Shown one piece after another: positions 11,216 through 23,100 of a stretch of DNA of 64,000 nucleotides. The position numbers and the translations under genes are program-made. The notes under the pieces were generated by a model, which saw nothing but the letters and a program-made list of their open reading frames with translations, searched no databases and was not told the DNA's origin. Numbering within the stretch: position 1 is the stretch's first letter; the number at the start of each line of letters is the position of its first letter. Origin of the DNA: Siphonodentalium dalli (lineage: Eukaryota; Mollusca; Scaphopoda; Gadilida; Siphonodentaliidae); assembly GCA_032622095.1 (NCBI GenBank), contig CP136063.1, forward strand, positions 88,019,980-88,083,979, written 5' to 3'.

Positions 11216-12571
11216 GTTAACACTTTTGTGTCTAATAAAATCATTGAAATACCAAATTCATTAAAACATCTACCTTGGAACCACCTGACTGATTAATCTG
11301 ACATACATGTATGGTGTTTTGGGTCCATGGATGGCTTCAAACGTGTCAATGGTTTTATAAGAAGGCGCTCGTGAGTTTGGAAATTTCCAACAATTGCGAA
11401 AGTTTGAGGTGTCGGTTGTGAAATTCCAACCTAAGATTTGGGAGTCTGGAGCCCGGTAGGGAGGGTACTTGTTGAGCTGGAGGAGGGGGGTGATCAGTAG
11501 TGTACAGTTTGTAATTTCAAGGTGGATTTTCACCAATCTACATACGTGAAGTCTCTCTAGCCACATATACTGTTTAGATCTACATCTTTTAAAGTGATTA
11601 TGAAAAGTTCTGACTGTTGTGGTCTCCAGAGTCCCAGTCTTATCAGTCTTTGCAGTCTGGTGACCGACCCACAGTCATTGACTGTCTTGTTTGTTTGCAA
11701 TTTCGATCTGAAATTTCAAGTTATTGGGAGTGGATTAGCTTGTCCTTCGGTTTGTCTGTCTGTGTTCCCATGTGCACTGCTGGGGGTATCCCTAGTCAGT
11801 CACACCTGAGTGACCCCTCTAGTTACATCTGAGTACAGAAAATTGTCATGGTAACATGTGATATTGCTGCAACGTCACTATAAAGTTATTAATATTAAAA
11901 GAATCTATCTTTTCTTGACAGCACTTTCTACAGCAGAATTTCTATGAAACTTTTAAAGGCACATTTTGATTATCAAAAACACAAGAAAACCATCTTGTAT
12001 TGCACACACTGCATTTCACTTGAAATGTAATGCTGTATGTAATGTACTAAAAATAACCACATTTTCTGAGAACAGTTATAATTCTGTTCTAGATTAACGA
12101 AATTGACTGTTTTAGTTGGTATGGTTGAAGCCTGAAGGTATTGTTTAAACATCTGACGATCGTGATCGGCCTCTCATATTGACTTGTAATAATAAGGAAT
12201 AAACTTCATTTACTGACATAATTACACATAAACAATTTGCACCAATCACATACATGTGTTTATACAGTGCATCACATCAGGAATTATTATTCCAAATTGA
12301 ACTCCTGATGCCAAATTTGACAGTTGATTTCCTTGAATATGTTGAATCCCGGAAATGGGTAAGAAAGACCATGAGCTCAGAATTCAATGAATTTTATGTA
12401 TAAATGTGTATAAAAATAAAACATCCATCACAGCTACTATTGTGGAATCCATGAATCTCAAGATTAATTGCACGTTAGTGGAGCAAATGCCACCAATAAT
12501 TACACAAAGGCCACACATAACAGTTTCATTATCTCAGACATCTTAAAATGTATTCGGGGGAAATATTCCTG
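11216..12571. other. Intergenic, nothing recognised
   Basis: No exon, RNA gene or known repeat of this window was identified. Confidence 0.4.
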
Positions 12572-12573
12572 TA

Positions 12574-12771
12574 CAGTAATGTCCTAAATAATCCTTAACC
12601 ACAGCAGAATAATGGGTAACTTTTCAGGATACAGTTGGAAATATGGGCTTGTTGCCATTCATTGGAAAAGAGCTTTCCGATGAATGGCAACAAGCCATAT
12701 TTCCAACAAAATCCTGAAAAATTACCCAAATTCTGCTGTGGTTAAGGAGTCGATTATTTAGGGCATTACTG
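12574..12771. mobile_element. F5 palindromic MITE (Tc1/mariner-like)
   Basis: A 198 bp foldback flanked by TA. The ends are CAGTAATGTCCTAAATAAT and its complement ATTATTTAGGGCATTACTG. The inner arms contain ACCACAGCAGAATAATGGGT and GGCTTGTTGCCATTCAT with their inverted copies. The CAGT start and TA target fit Tc1/mariner. No transposase. Confidence 0.85.
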
Positions 12772-12862
12772 TACACAGTTTTGAGTGGATATGACCCCAT
12801 GTGGGAATCATTTTGATAATGATTCCAATTCACTACATCTCTGCTTTAGTTGGCGTGTAGCT

Positions 12863-13060
12863 TAACCCTTTCATGATGGGAGCTGCGCTGGTGCAGCATT
12901 AAAGATCCTGTGCCATTGCATTCTCTTATATAAGTGAGTCTCCCATAGGAAGCCTCGCACATATTAGAGAATGCACTGGCTGTCAAGGTAAACATTGTTA
13001 GGCCAATGTATTCCCTAATATATAATGTACATCGATTGGGATATGTAATATTCAATTTGA
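12863..13060. mobile_element. F3 hairpin MITE (truncated), piggyBac-like
   Basis: It begins TTAA-CCCTTTCATGATGGGAGC, then carries a decayed ATTCTCTTATATAAGTGAG hairpin and part of the second. The right end is not recognisable. Confidence 0.65.
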
Positions 13061-13214
13061 TTCGTGAATCTCCTCCCCTATTCAAGATTTGATTCAACTG
13101 TAAATACATGTACCAGATTCGCAGGGCCCTAGAATTACTTGTCATACCTTTGAAAAACATGTACATCAATTACAGAAAAATGTGCTGCAGGATAGGCACA
13201 GTGTGGACTTTGTC

Positions 13215-13620
13215 AAACAGTGTCTGTTATTTGCAGAATGAGGTCCCCAGAGGGTGAATTTAGTGATGCTATCCCGCACCATCTGTAAACCTCATTCTGC
13301 TTAGGCCTCAACTGCTATGGGAGACCTATGATCAGATTGAAGTTCCCCAGTTGAAGTTGATGATGATGTTCACCCATTAGCCACCTTGATTATGTATTTT
13401 ATCTTCTGCAAGTTATTCGATATAGAAACTGAACATATGGGAAAAAGTACTAAAAACAATGTTAATTTGAGATTATAGATGAGGCCTATTAAAGCAGAAT
13501 GAGGTCCTCAGATGGTGAATTTGGTGATGCTAGCCCACTGTGTAGGATAGCATCACTAAATTCACCCTCTGGGGACCTCATGCTGCAAATGACTGATACA
13601 CTATTTGCAGGCTTGAATAT
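13215..13620. mobile_element. F2 compound foldback MITE
   Basis: Full structure. A first hairpin (GAATGAGGTCCCCAGAGGGT with its complement) is followed by a spacer containing CACCTTGATTATGTATTTTA, then a second hairpin with its arms in the same arrangement. The element ends at ACACTATTTGCAGGCTTG. Confidence 0.8.
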
Positions 13621-13747
13621 TGGTTCTTTGGCACACAACATACCATTTGGAAACTGTTGTGATAACTTCTGTATAACTCATACACTGTTGATTTGGTTCA
13701 CCCATTCAGTTTTAAAAGTTCACTTGCTCATATGTTTAGACATAATA

Positions 13748-13903
13748 AGCAGACAACAGTCCAAAGAAACAACTTAATTCAGAAAAAACACAATATGTGT
13801 GGAATTTGTACATGATGGAATAATAATCGGCAGATTATAATAATAATTATTAGCTCTAATAAATAAGAAGACAACAGTCCAAAGAAACAACTTAATTCAG
13901 ATT
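13748..13903. repeat. 36 bp direct repeat, 120 bp apart
   Basis: AGACAACAGTCCAAAGAAAC...TTAATTCAG occurs at about 13750-13783 and again at about 13870-13903, almost identical. The origin is unclear. Confidence 0.75.
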
Positions 13904-14070
13904 CCAATCAACTCATTTGTAGGAATGTTCAGATAACCAGGCTGTTTGCTAACTTATATGAATACCTGAGATTAATGAATGGTAATCAAGTAACTACCCA
14001 TCCCAAAGTATCTAGTTAACCATCGATGCCCCATCGGATTCCACACCATAAAACTAGTATTTTAATATTT

Positions 14071-14455
14071 CAGGTTGAGGTCCCCAGAGGGTGAATTTAG
14101 TGACGCTACCCCGCAAGGCAGGCTAGGGTCAACAAATTAATTCTCTGGGAACCTCATTCTGCTTAATCCTTAACTGCTATGGGAGAACTAAGATCAGATT
14201 GCATTTCCCTGGTTGAAGTTGGTGATGTTCACCCATTTAGTCACCTCGATTATGCATTTTATCTTCTGCAAATTAGGGGATATAGAAACTTCCCAGAAGC
14301 AAAAAAGTACCTAAAAACAATGTTAATTGGACAGTATAGATAATTCTCAGAAGATGAGGCCTAAGCAGAATGAGGTTCCCGGAGGGTGAATTTGGTGATG
14401 CTAGCCTGCTGTGTGGGATAGCATCACTAAATTCACCTTTTGGGGCTTGTTTATG
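14071..14455. mobile_element. F2 compound foldback MITE
   Basis: It begins GAGGTCCCCAGAGGGTGAAT. Both hairpins and the spacer are present, and the last arm is cut at TTCACCTTTTGGGG. Confidence 0.75.
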
Positions 14456-14663
14456 GATAGGTTTAGTATATTGATTGGACACCCTATTCAAAATCATAAT
14501 ATCACCAATGATGAGGCATGTTTACGGTTTCCTTGCCCATTAGAGGCAAGTATTAAAAGTGTAACGTATGGGTTCCATGCTACTTCTCATATTATGTTGT
14601 TGTTTGGTTGTAATACTTATGTGTTTATTTTTCAGTTTTATTTGCATGGTAAGCAGAAAATTA

Positions 14664-14740
14664 CAGTAATGCCCTAAATAATCGACTCCTTAAGTTAAGT
14701 TAACTCCTTTGGTTAAGGAGTCAATTATTTAGGGCATTAA
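14664..14740. mobile_element. F5 MITE remnant, broken at its right tip
   Basis: Only the terminal arms remain (CAGTAATGCCCTAAATAATC and its complement), with the centre lost. The last bases are interrupted by the F3 element that starts at 14741. Confidence 0.8.
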
Positions 14741-15132
14741 CCCTTTACCCAACAAACCGGCCAAAACCGGCCAAATAAAGCTTCAACAGCCTAAAATATC
14801 TTCGGTCTGTCTCAATAGAACCATACAAATATGGATATCATTGGAACCGGCTCCTTGACCACATTGTGATAGTTACAGTTATGCCCTGTGCCAATGCATT
14901 CTCTTATATATGCGAGTCGACCATAGGCCGCCTCGCATATATAAGAGAATGCATTGGCCTAAAAAAAATCTTTTTTTAACACTTTTTACCATTTTTTCTT
15001 ACATTCTTTAACAATTTTATAATTTTTAATGTGTTAAGCCAATGCATTCTCTTATATATGCGAGGCGACCTATGGTCGACTCGCATATATAAGAGAATGC
15101 ATTGGCACAGGGCCCTTCTGTTGGGTAAAGGG
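14741..15132. mobile_element. F3 hairpin MITE, piggyBac-like, complete
   Basis: 392 bp flanked on both sides by TTAA (14737-14740 and 15133-15136). The ends are CCCTTTACCCAAC and GTTGGGTAAAGGG. Inside are two ~60 bp hairpins built from CATTCTCTTATATATGCGAG and its complement, separated by a T-rich spacer. The TTAA duplication and CCCTTT end are hallmarks of piggyBac elements. Confidence 0.85.
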
Positions 15133-15299
15133 TTAATGTAACTAAGGCTAAATTAGTTTCAATTCAAATGGGGCATCTTTAATAATGGTTATTCTATTCA
15201 ATAAGTTTTCAACCTATTATCATTGGCAGGCTAGAAGATAGAAAATGTATAGGAGTGGAACAAGATAACGGTAATAAAATGATGGCAGTGGGTCAAAAC

Positions 15300-15679
15300 C
15301 ACAGGGGCCTGTAACGCGCTCCGCTGTCCGCCCCCCTTTTTGCACTGCCCATATACGCCGCCCTCTATACGCGCCTTCTTCGCGTTAATGGAACATTATA
15401 TATATAATGTTCCATTAACGCGAAGAAGGCGCGTATAGAGGGCGGCGTATATGGGCAGTGCAAAAAGGGGGGCGGACAGCGGAGCGCGTTACAGGCTCTG
15501 CTGTCCGCCCCCCTTTTTGCACTGCCCATATACGCTGCCCTCTATACGCGCCTTCTTCGCGTTAATGGAACATTATATATATAATGTTCCATTAACGCGA
15601 AGAAGGTGCGTATAGAGGGCGGCGTATATGGGCAGTGCAAAAAGGGGGCGGACAGCGGAGCGCGTTACAGGCCCCCGTG
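15300..15679. mobile_element. 380 bp double-palindrome MITE with 8 bp TSD (hAT-like)
   Basis: An exact 8 bp duplication GTCAAAAC flanks it (15292-15299 and 15680-15687). The ends are CACAGGGGCCTGTAACGCGC and the complement of CACGGGGGCCTGTAACGCGC. The interior is two nearly identical ~180 bp perfect palindromes in tandem, each with ~90 bp arms running from CGCTCCGCTGTCCGCCC to a central ATATATAT. GC content is far above the surroundings. The 8 bp TSD suits the hAT superfamily, which is an inference. Confidence 0.85.
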
Positions 15680-15687
15680 GTCAAAAC

Positions 15688-16890
15688 TGTCATGAAATTG
15701 ATATCATTAATATATGTGTTAAATAAATGTTGCCTATTTGGCAAAAAAAAAGGATGAGTATTTGATTTCTTGTGATATAAACAATGTAGATATATAATAA
15801 TGGACAGTTTAGATTGAAGACTTCTAACTTGGCATATCATCAAGCAACATCAACAGACTATAATACTCCATGAGGTATGGCGAGAGATCACGTCCAATGG
15901 TAGTTGAACAATAATCTATTTATAAACTCCTGCATAACATCAAGTGTGTATTGTTATGAAATAGTAGCAGCCTAATTTATTACTACACGCTTGTTAAGTC
16001 CTAACAATACAGTGTTCCCGCTCAGCCATATTTACATATCTCTATGCAACACATGTTCCACACGCATCACATTGATTTCACAAGACATAAATGACATTCG
16101 CCTCAACCATGAAACCAAAACTATAGAAATAAAACCATCATCACACATGACAAAACAAGCCCTGCCTGAATAAACCTTGTAAGTCTGTTTTTTTAAATTC
16201 TCGGATTCTAGGATGGGTGGCATGTAATAAACACAGAATGACAGGTGTGTTTATGAGTTTGTCATTTTGGCACTTTTGCCATTAAGGAAGTATAGAAATA
16301 GTGGCTATGCCTTGTTCTATCTTTCTGTGCTGGCTCTCGTGCATATCAATAAACCCATTAACACACTCTGCCATTCTGTGTATTTACTGGCTATAATATT
16401 GTATGTTTCTCATCCCAATGAAGACTAAAGAAACCGTTGCGGAATGTTGCATGTACTTCTGTTTTGAATAGAACATAACTGTGTAACTACTCGATAATCA
16501 ATTCCCATTGCTAGTATAGAGTGTTATAGTCCGTTGTGGGTGTTTGATGGCGAAAATTTATTAATCTAAACCTCGCAAATGAGTGATTTGTAAACAAATG
16601 TAAACTCTTATATATTGTACATGTATATGAATATAATAATGAAATAGGAATGATAGAATATCATAGGAATACACAAACCATGTTGTCATTTGTCCCAGAA
16701 ACTTAATATAATTGACGACAAGTGGAAACACAGCACAGCAAGTAAAGTGTACTCATGGGACATAATGTCATCAAGTTGTTTACAACAAGTACATGCTGAA
16801 CAACTAATTTTTCAATACACTCTGTAACGATGAACATTTTGGTCACCATTCTGAATGTCTCCAGTGTTTCCACTTGTTTCAAGAGCTTCT
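15688..16890. other. Intergenic, nothing recognised
   Basis: No gene or repeat family was identified. A short inverted pair (AAGTGGAAACAC near 16721 and its complement near 16866) is the only structure seen. Confidence 0.4.
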
Positions 16891-16894
16891 GAAA

Positions 16895-17815
16895 TGAAAG
16901 TGTCAATGACACTGTAGCTCAACATGGAGAAGGGTATAATTTCAGTCAATGGAGCGATTAGGAATGCGGAAAGTTGAAGTGTCTCAAGTATACTTGATGT
17001 CAACATGAAGTGATATATATACATGTAAAGTAAAATCCAAGATGGTCACTGACAGCCATGTTTTCCAATGAAATTCAAAACAATTTGATAGCTCCCATCT
17101 AGTGGTCGCACTGAAGATCAGTAGAAAGTTTGGTGCCAATCGGATGAGGGATGTGGTCTGTTTGGTGTGCCAAAGGATTTAGTCATGCAAAGAGTAAAAT
17201 ACTAGATGGCTGCCGGTGGCCATGTAGTTAATTGAAAATTGTTCAAATTCGATAGCTCCCATCTGGAGGTGATCTAAAACATGCCTGTAAATTTTCAAAA
17301 ATAATTCTCCAATATATGCAGGATGAGGTGATGGATTCAAATTTGAAATCCAAGATGGCTGTTGGCGGCCATATTTTTTATCAAAAAATTTCGGAAAAAA
17401 ATAATGGCTCCCATCTAGAGGTTACCCTGAAGATCCATATGAAGTTTGACGATGATCCGATGAGGGATGTGAGCTGTAGGGTAAGTCAAATACTTTAGTC
17501 AAACAAAGAATAAAATCCAAATGGCTACTGGTGGCCATGTTTTTCATCGAAAATCATTCAAATGCGAGCTGCAGGGTGCGACTATGTATTACAATTTGAA
17601 ATCGAAGATGGCGGGCATATCTTTTAACGAATTTTGGAAAAAAAACTATGGCTCCTATTTAGAGGTCACCCCGAACATCCATATGAAGTTTGGGGATGAT
17701 CGGATTAGAGATGTGACCTGTATCGTGTGCTAACGGAAATTGTTGACAGACACACAACAGACAACAACCCATGTCAATAGCTCAAACTTGACTTTGTCAA
17801 GTTGAGCTAATAAGA
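16895..17815. repeat. F9 repeat element with internal ~250 bp units
   Basis: It starts AGTGTCAATGACACTGTAGC and ends TCAAGTTGAGCTAATAAG. Inside, phrases such as AAATCCAAGATGGCTG, ATAGCTCCCATCTAG and GATCCATATGAAGTTTG repeat in about three units. The terminal strings are inverted partners (GTAGCTCAAC... and ...GTTGAGCTA). Other copies lie at 23045-23660 (same orientation), 48790-49310 and 57590-58115 (opposite orientation). Confidence 0.75.
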
Positions 17816-17872
17816 TAGTGTCTTTTGGGCGACAATTATCGTTACAAACATGTTACACCAGAATCTGAAAAA

Positions 17873-18750
17873 TACTGTATACAACTGTCAGTAGTCCCAT
17901 CTCCGATGATAAGCCCAGTCTAAGTTTTTGCTCACCAAAATATCATGTGGTGGTCCTCGAAAATAAGCCCAACCCCATTTTTTTACACATCCAATCAGGT
18001 AGCTGCAGCTCACGTGTTTTTACAAGAGCTGTCACAATTAGAGTCTAATAAAATAGCAGTTCTACAACTAATTCCTTTGGGAAACTCATTTATACTACCT
18101 GTCCCATTGTGTTTCACAAAATGCTGTATTACAATATATAAGATGATCTTTATGTCTTATTTTATATATTTATATTAATATTATCTAATAAAACACAAAC
18201 AAAATATTATTTTTATTCAATAAGGCAACAGCAATATAATAGCCTGGTTTATGAACACCTCCTACAACTTTTTCCTCAATATTGTAAAAAAAAAAAACTT
18301 TTTATATGCATGATATATGTTCAAGCTGATTAAAATATGAAGCATGTGGTCACAGTGGTGAAAAAATATTTGATGGCATAGTCTCTTTTTTGCTTTTGAC
18401 TTAAATTTCCATTATTTATGTGAAGAAATACCTCAAATTATTTTCATAACCTGAGTTAAACTTATCGTATTGAAAAATCTTGTGAAATTCATGGACAATT
18501 GGTCAATTATTGTGGTGGTGATTCATAATTTAATTTTAATGATTTTCCCCTCCTGCATCTACTTGTTTCAACCCAAATGTTCATAAACCAGGCTATATTA
18601 TTGTTGTGGCCTAAAATAATATTCATGATATAAAATACTGCTAGTATGTTAGATTTTGAATGTGGAGGTCGTTGAAGTTAAAACTCAGTCCCAAGTTTTT
18701 TTGTCAAAAAATCACAGGGCCCCCTGGGACTACTGAGGGGTGTATACAGT
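17873..18750. mobile_element. Tc1/mariner-like non-autonomous element with a nested MITE
   Basis: The left terminus TACTGTATACAACTGTCAGT and right terminus ...GGGGTGTATACAGTA are inverted partners, with TA at the boundary. It contains a second element at 18222-18614. No transposase ORF was found. Confidence 0.7.
18222..18614. mobile_element. MITE with ~35 bp terminal inverted repeats
   Basis: The left end AGGCAACAGCAATATAATAG continues through CCTGGTTTATGAACA. The right end is its inverted copy (TGTTCATAAACCAGGCTATA...TTGTTGTGGCCT). The interior is non-coding. Confidence 0.8.
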
Positions 18751-19309
18751 AAGTAAAATAATTTTCATAAAAATTGAAAGCACTGATTACATCTTTAAAT
18801 GCTTTAGTCAAACATCAACTGATACACAACTAGAACATTAAGTAACATAATTGGACCATAAATTATGAGTCAATGTTGTAATTTATACCATATAAAGAGC
18901 ATTTTGTTTTATAACTTTTACACAAAGGACCCGAGAATATATGTCTGAAATTCATGTGACAAATATCATGTTTGAGCCGTGTTCCTTTTCACGAACTCAT
19001 ACATGGAGACTAGATCAGAGCATTATGAACATCTAACAACGTTAGGCATGGACTAGGCTATACATGATCACCATATCCCATCAAAAACTGATACATTAGC
19101 CTCATTCTTAAAACATTTTGATACATCATGAAATGAATGACATTTTATGACATGTCAAAATAAAAATATATGCCATATACATGCTTTATAATTTTATCAC
19201 GTGTTTAAACATTTACATAATGACAGGATAATCAACCGTTCCACTATCCTAAACTATTTTTTACTGACCCATAAATAGCCGAAAGATCCCTTATGGTTAC
19301 CAGTTGATC
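18751..19309. other. Intergenic, nothing recognised
   Basis: AT-rich sequence downstream of the GRL gene 3' end. No features were seen. Confidence 0.4.
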
Positions 19310-19750
19310 CCCAAGCCTGCAAAATAGTGTGTCTGTCATTTGCAAATGAGGTCCCAAGAGGGTGAATTTAGCGATGGCATCCCGCACAGTGGGCTAGCAT
19401 CACCAAATTCACCCTCTGGGGACCTCATTCTGCTTAGGCCTCATCTTCTGGGAAGTATCTATAGTCTCAAATTAACATAGATTTTAGTGACGTTTTCCCT
19501 TTTTGGAAGTATCCCCCAATTTGCAGAAGATAAAATGCATAATCGAGGTGACTAATGGGTGAACATCACCGACTTCAACTGAGGAAATTCAATCTGACCC
19601 TAGGTCTCCCATAGTAGTTGAGGCCTAAGCAGAATGAGATTCCCAGAGGGTGAAATTGGTGATTATTGCCCAACATGAGGGATTACGTCACTAAGTTCAC
19701 CCTCTGAGAATCTTATTTAGCAAATGAAAGACCAGCTTTTTGCAGGCTTG
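19310..19750. mobile_element. F2 compound foldback MITE, complete
   Basis: The ends AAGCCTGCAAAATAGTGTGT and the complementary CTTTTTGCAGGCTTG enclose two hairpins and the spacer. This is one of the cleanest full copies. Confidence 0.8.
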
Positions 19751-19802
19751 TTGATCCCCTTTGCAATAATGGCATAAAACATAAAACAAATTAAGTTACA
19801 TG

Positions 19803-19928
19803 CAGTAATGCCCTAAATAATCGACTCCTTAACCACAGCATAATTATGGGTAATTTTTCAGGATTTAAATCCTGAAAAATTATCCATAATTCTGCTGTGG
19901 TTAAGGAGTCGATTATTTAGGGCATTAC
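19803..19928. mobile_element. F5 palindromic MITE, short form
   Basis: CAGTAATGCCCTAAATAATC and its complement at both ends. The centre is reduced to TTTTTCAGGATTTAAATCCTG. It lies just beyond the GRL stop codon, so it may fall in that gene's 3' UTR. Confidence 0.85.
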
Positions 19929-20028
19929 ATAAGTGGAAAATGCCAATGCTTTCAGTCTAGAATATTTTCGGGCTGAACTGATTGGCATTATAAGAAGAAG
20001 TTATGTCGATATTATCCTGTGGCCGTCA

Positions 20029-20124
20029 TCACAATTCATCAAGGATCATTCTGGAAGCGAAAGCCACTGAGAAGGCTAGCAGCACACCAGTTACAGTTTG
20101 GTATGTTATTCCAAAGTTGAATAC
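20029..20124 (-). CDS. GRL exon 9 (last helix and stop)
   Basis: The acceptor is AATCATTGCAG. It reads VFNFGITYQTVTGVLLAFSV, then ASRMILDEL and TGA at 20031-20029. An F5 MITE ends only 28 bp upstream of the exon. Confidence 0.85.
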   Translation of the reverse strand, partial: VFNFGITYQTVTGVLLAFSVAFASRMILDEL

Positions 20125-23100
20125 CTGCAATGATTAAGGATTTTTTTAATACAGTAATGCCCTATGTAATCGACTCCTTAACCACAGCAGAATTATGGGT
20201 AACTTTTCAGGATTTAGTTGGAAATATGGCTTGTTGCCCATTCATCCGGAAAGCTCTCACTGAGAGCTTTCCGATGAATGCCAACAAGCCATATTTCCGA
20301 CTAAATCCTGAAAAGTTACCCACTATTCTGCTGTGGTTAAGGAGTTGATTATTTAGGGCATTACTGTACTTGTTTAAATTACTTGGGTTAGGTTTATCAG
20401 ATATAAAACACAAAAATAAATTCACACCCCATTAATATTATTGTTGGATATTTTTGAGAATAAGTATTTCATATCTATCAAAATTAGCAATACAAATTGG
20501 AAACCATGTACTTCTGAGTGGTCATATCTGATGTGCGCACTGACAATATGACTTAAGGAAGCTTAATCTGATTTATCACCCTAAATTACTATTTCTTCAG
20601 TATATAGCACATCTCGAAACAAATGGTGAATATGGGTCCATTTGCATGTAGAGCTTTAGAGTTTATAACGTGAAATTTTCTCACTATGTATTGTCAAAAC
20701 ACCCCTCCAAACGAGTGATAGGCTATTCCATTGTATACTATTATACAACTGAATGAGATAATCCATTCAGTAATCAAAGGGTTAATTGTTTGCGCATGAC
20801 ATGGTGTAAGAAAATCCAGTACATTGAACAGTAATTATGATTGATGTAATCGATTTAGTTGAAAAATTAACTCACCGTCATCTGTAGAGGCTGCTGAGAC
20901 AGGAAGAAAAGTATTCCTAGTCTGTCTTCAGTTGGACATATACACTGCAAAAAACATTGAGAAATTTTTCATTTCTTGGTCAGGCATGAACATCATTTGG
21001 CAGTAGCAATAGACACCTGTGGGGCTAAGTTTGATACTTTTTTGAAACTTTAGTTTTGTTTCAGAACAAAAACAGTTTTTACAGAAACTATTTTATTTCA
21101 ATTGCAGTGAGTTAGGGACAAGGAAAAATTCCAAATCACAATGATATAATTTAGTTTAGTTGAACTTGTCCCCAGTTACCTGTGCAATTTGCATTTATAT
21201 AAACATGATGAAAGTAGTACTAACCTAATAAAGCTACATTGACCTAATAGACCCATGTTGATGTAATAAATGTAGTGTTTATCAAGCAGGCTTTATGTAG
21301 GCAATAGAAGTAATGCATAGTAAATAAAGAGTGTTATATGCACACTATATTATGGTGATACAGTGTAGCAGCTATGACTAAGCAAGCTAAAATGAAAAGG
21401 ACGGAAGAATATTGATCAAGACTTACCATAATCATTCTCTTCCCCTCGGCATTAGCTTCCGCATACGCAGAGCAAAGGAGCAGGAGCATTAGCAGCGGGA
21501 AAATAAACTCGCCAATACCGACTAGGTTTGCTTCATGACTCGTCCAGTAAATAACAAGGGAGGTACACCAAATAAATATGAGGAGAATCCAGCTAGCTAT
21601 CCACCGCTGTAGGTACCGAGATGTAACTCGCATCCGTCTCTGAAAATAGGGTGCAACCACAGAGGTTTATCATTATATTGTTCAATCTCAAATAAAAGAG
21701 ACAACACTATTTTATCATGCATCTTCTTTAGAAATAATCTCAGTTGCCTAAGGCCAAAAAAAAAACTTGTCTGTTTTTTCGTGATTTCTTGAGGAAAAAA
21801 ATACAGGTAGGCAGGCAGGAAAACAATTTTGTTTTGGCAATTATTTTTTCCATCTGTAATGCACCATATTTTAAAAACCAAAAAAGTTGGTATTCTTAAT
21901 ACCTTTTTATCCAGTTGATGAAGTTTCTGACAGAAAGCTAGTTTTATATCCGACAATATACCCAGAATATGCACCAGAAAGTTCAGAGCGATATGAGTTC
22001 CAAGAAGGGACACGAAAATGCTATCTCCCGTGGCTCATGGCACTGTGACACAATGTAGTGCAATACTGTACATGACAACATTGATACTATTGGCATTGCT
22101 AGCAAAATTCTAGACGACTTCCGTGCCATCATGTTGACATCGCATTTTCACCTGGCCGTGCTGTTGACTCTCAGAAGAGAACAGATTTATTCCTGAGATT
22201 GGGATTCATCTGCAACCACAAATAGACATGAGTTTTAATAGAAGTAAATTGTTTTTGAAAACTTCATCTAAAATTATTACTGCTTAATGTAAACATAGTA
22301 TATAGCATATCTTCAGCAATATAGGTGTACATGTCAATTACATGCATAAAAGAAAAAGAAATTTGTTTGTTTGTTTGTTTTTTTATTTTGGAAAACAAAT
22401 CCAGGTCGGCCCAAATTCGGCAGGTAGGTCAGGAAACCGGAAACACAGATGATTCTTTTTTTCTTGGCCTATTGTAATTAGACAGTTTGATGGCATCATA
22501 CTGAACACAAAGTAAAGTCATAAATCGCAACAGATTCAGCACGATGACTTTTAACTGCATGACTATATTAGGAAACTGAGATTATTACTTAAAATATCAC
22601 AGTGAAAATATCAACCTGAATTTGCATTTTGAATTGGAAATATTATTTATTATTGGGAACTTAAATGCCCACTTAATAGTCGAGTCACCGATTATTTTTT
22701 TATAGTGCCTTGATATACGGTTTTAATAACAATCTTACGTTAATAGCTACAATTGGGCACTTTTATCTTGGAGCTACTAATAGTGAGTTAAGATTGGTGC
22801 TACTGACATGTAATACTGTGGCTCGGGAATTAGAATGTCTACGAAAAGCTATCAGACTCACTATTTATAATGTGGGTCTGCAGTTAACTTAGACTGAAAA
22901 ATATCATGCTCTACTGTTAACTTACACATATTTTCCAGTAAGATATTAGAATATCCTCATTGGTCATTGCAGCAGTGGCTAGTGATTGCTCTTCAACTAT
23001 TGGGGTACTTTCATCTCCTGCCTAAAATAGCAGTAAGACATAAAACGAAAGTGTCAATGACAATGTAGCTCAACTTGGAGAGGGGATAATGTCACACATA

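Noticed and set aside
21597-22013. Long minus-strand open frame read as one coding unit
   Set aside because: Only its first ~37 codons are exon (GRL exon 6); the rest reads through the intron past a good GTATTA donor into the next exon.
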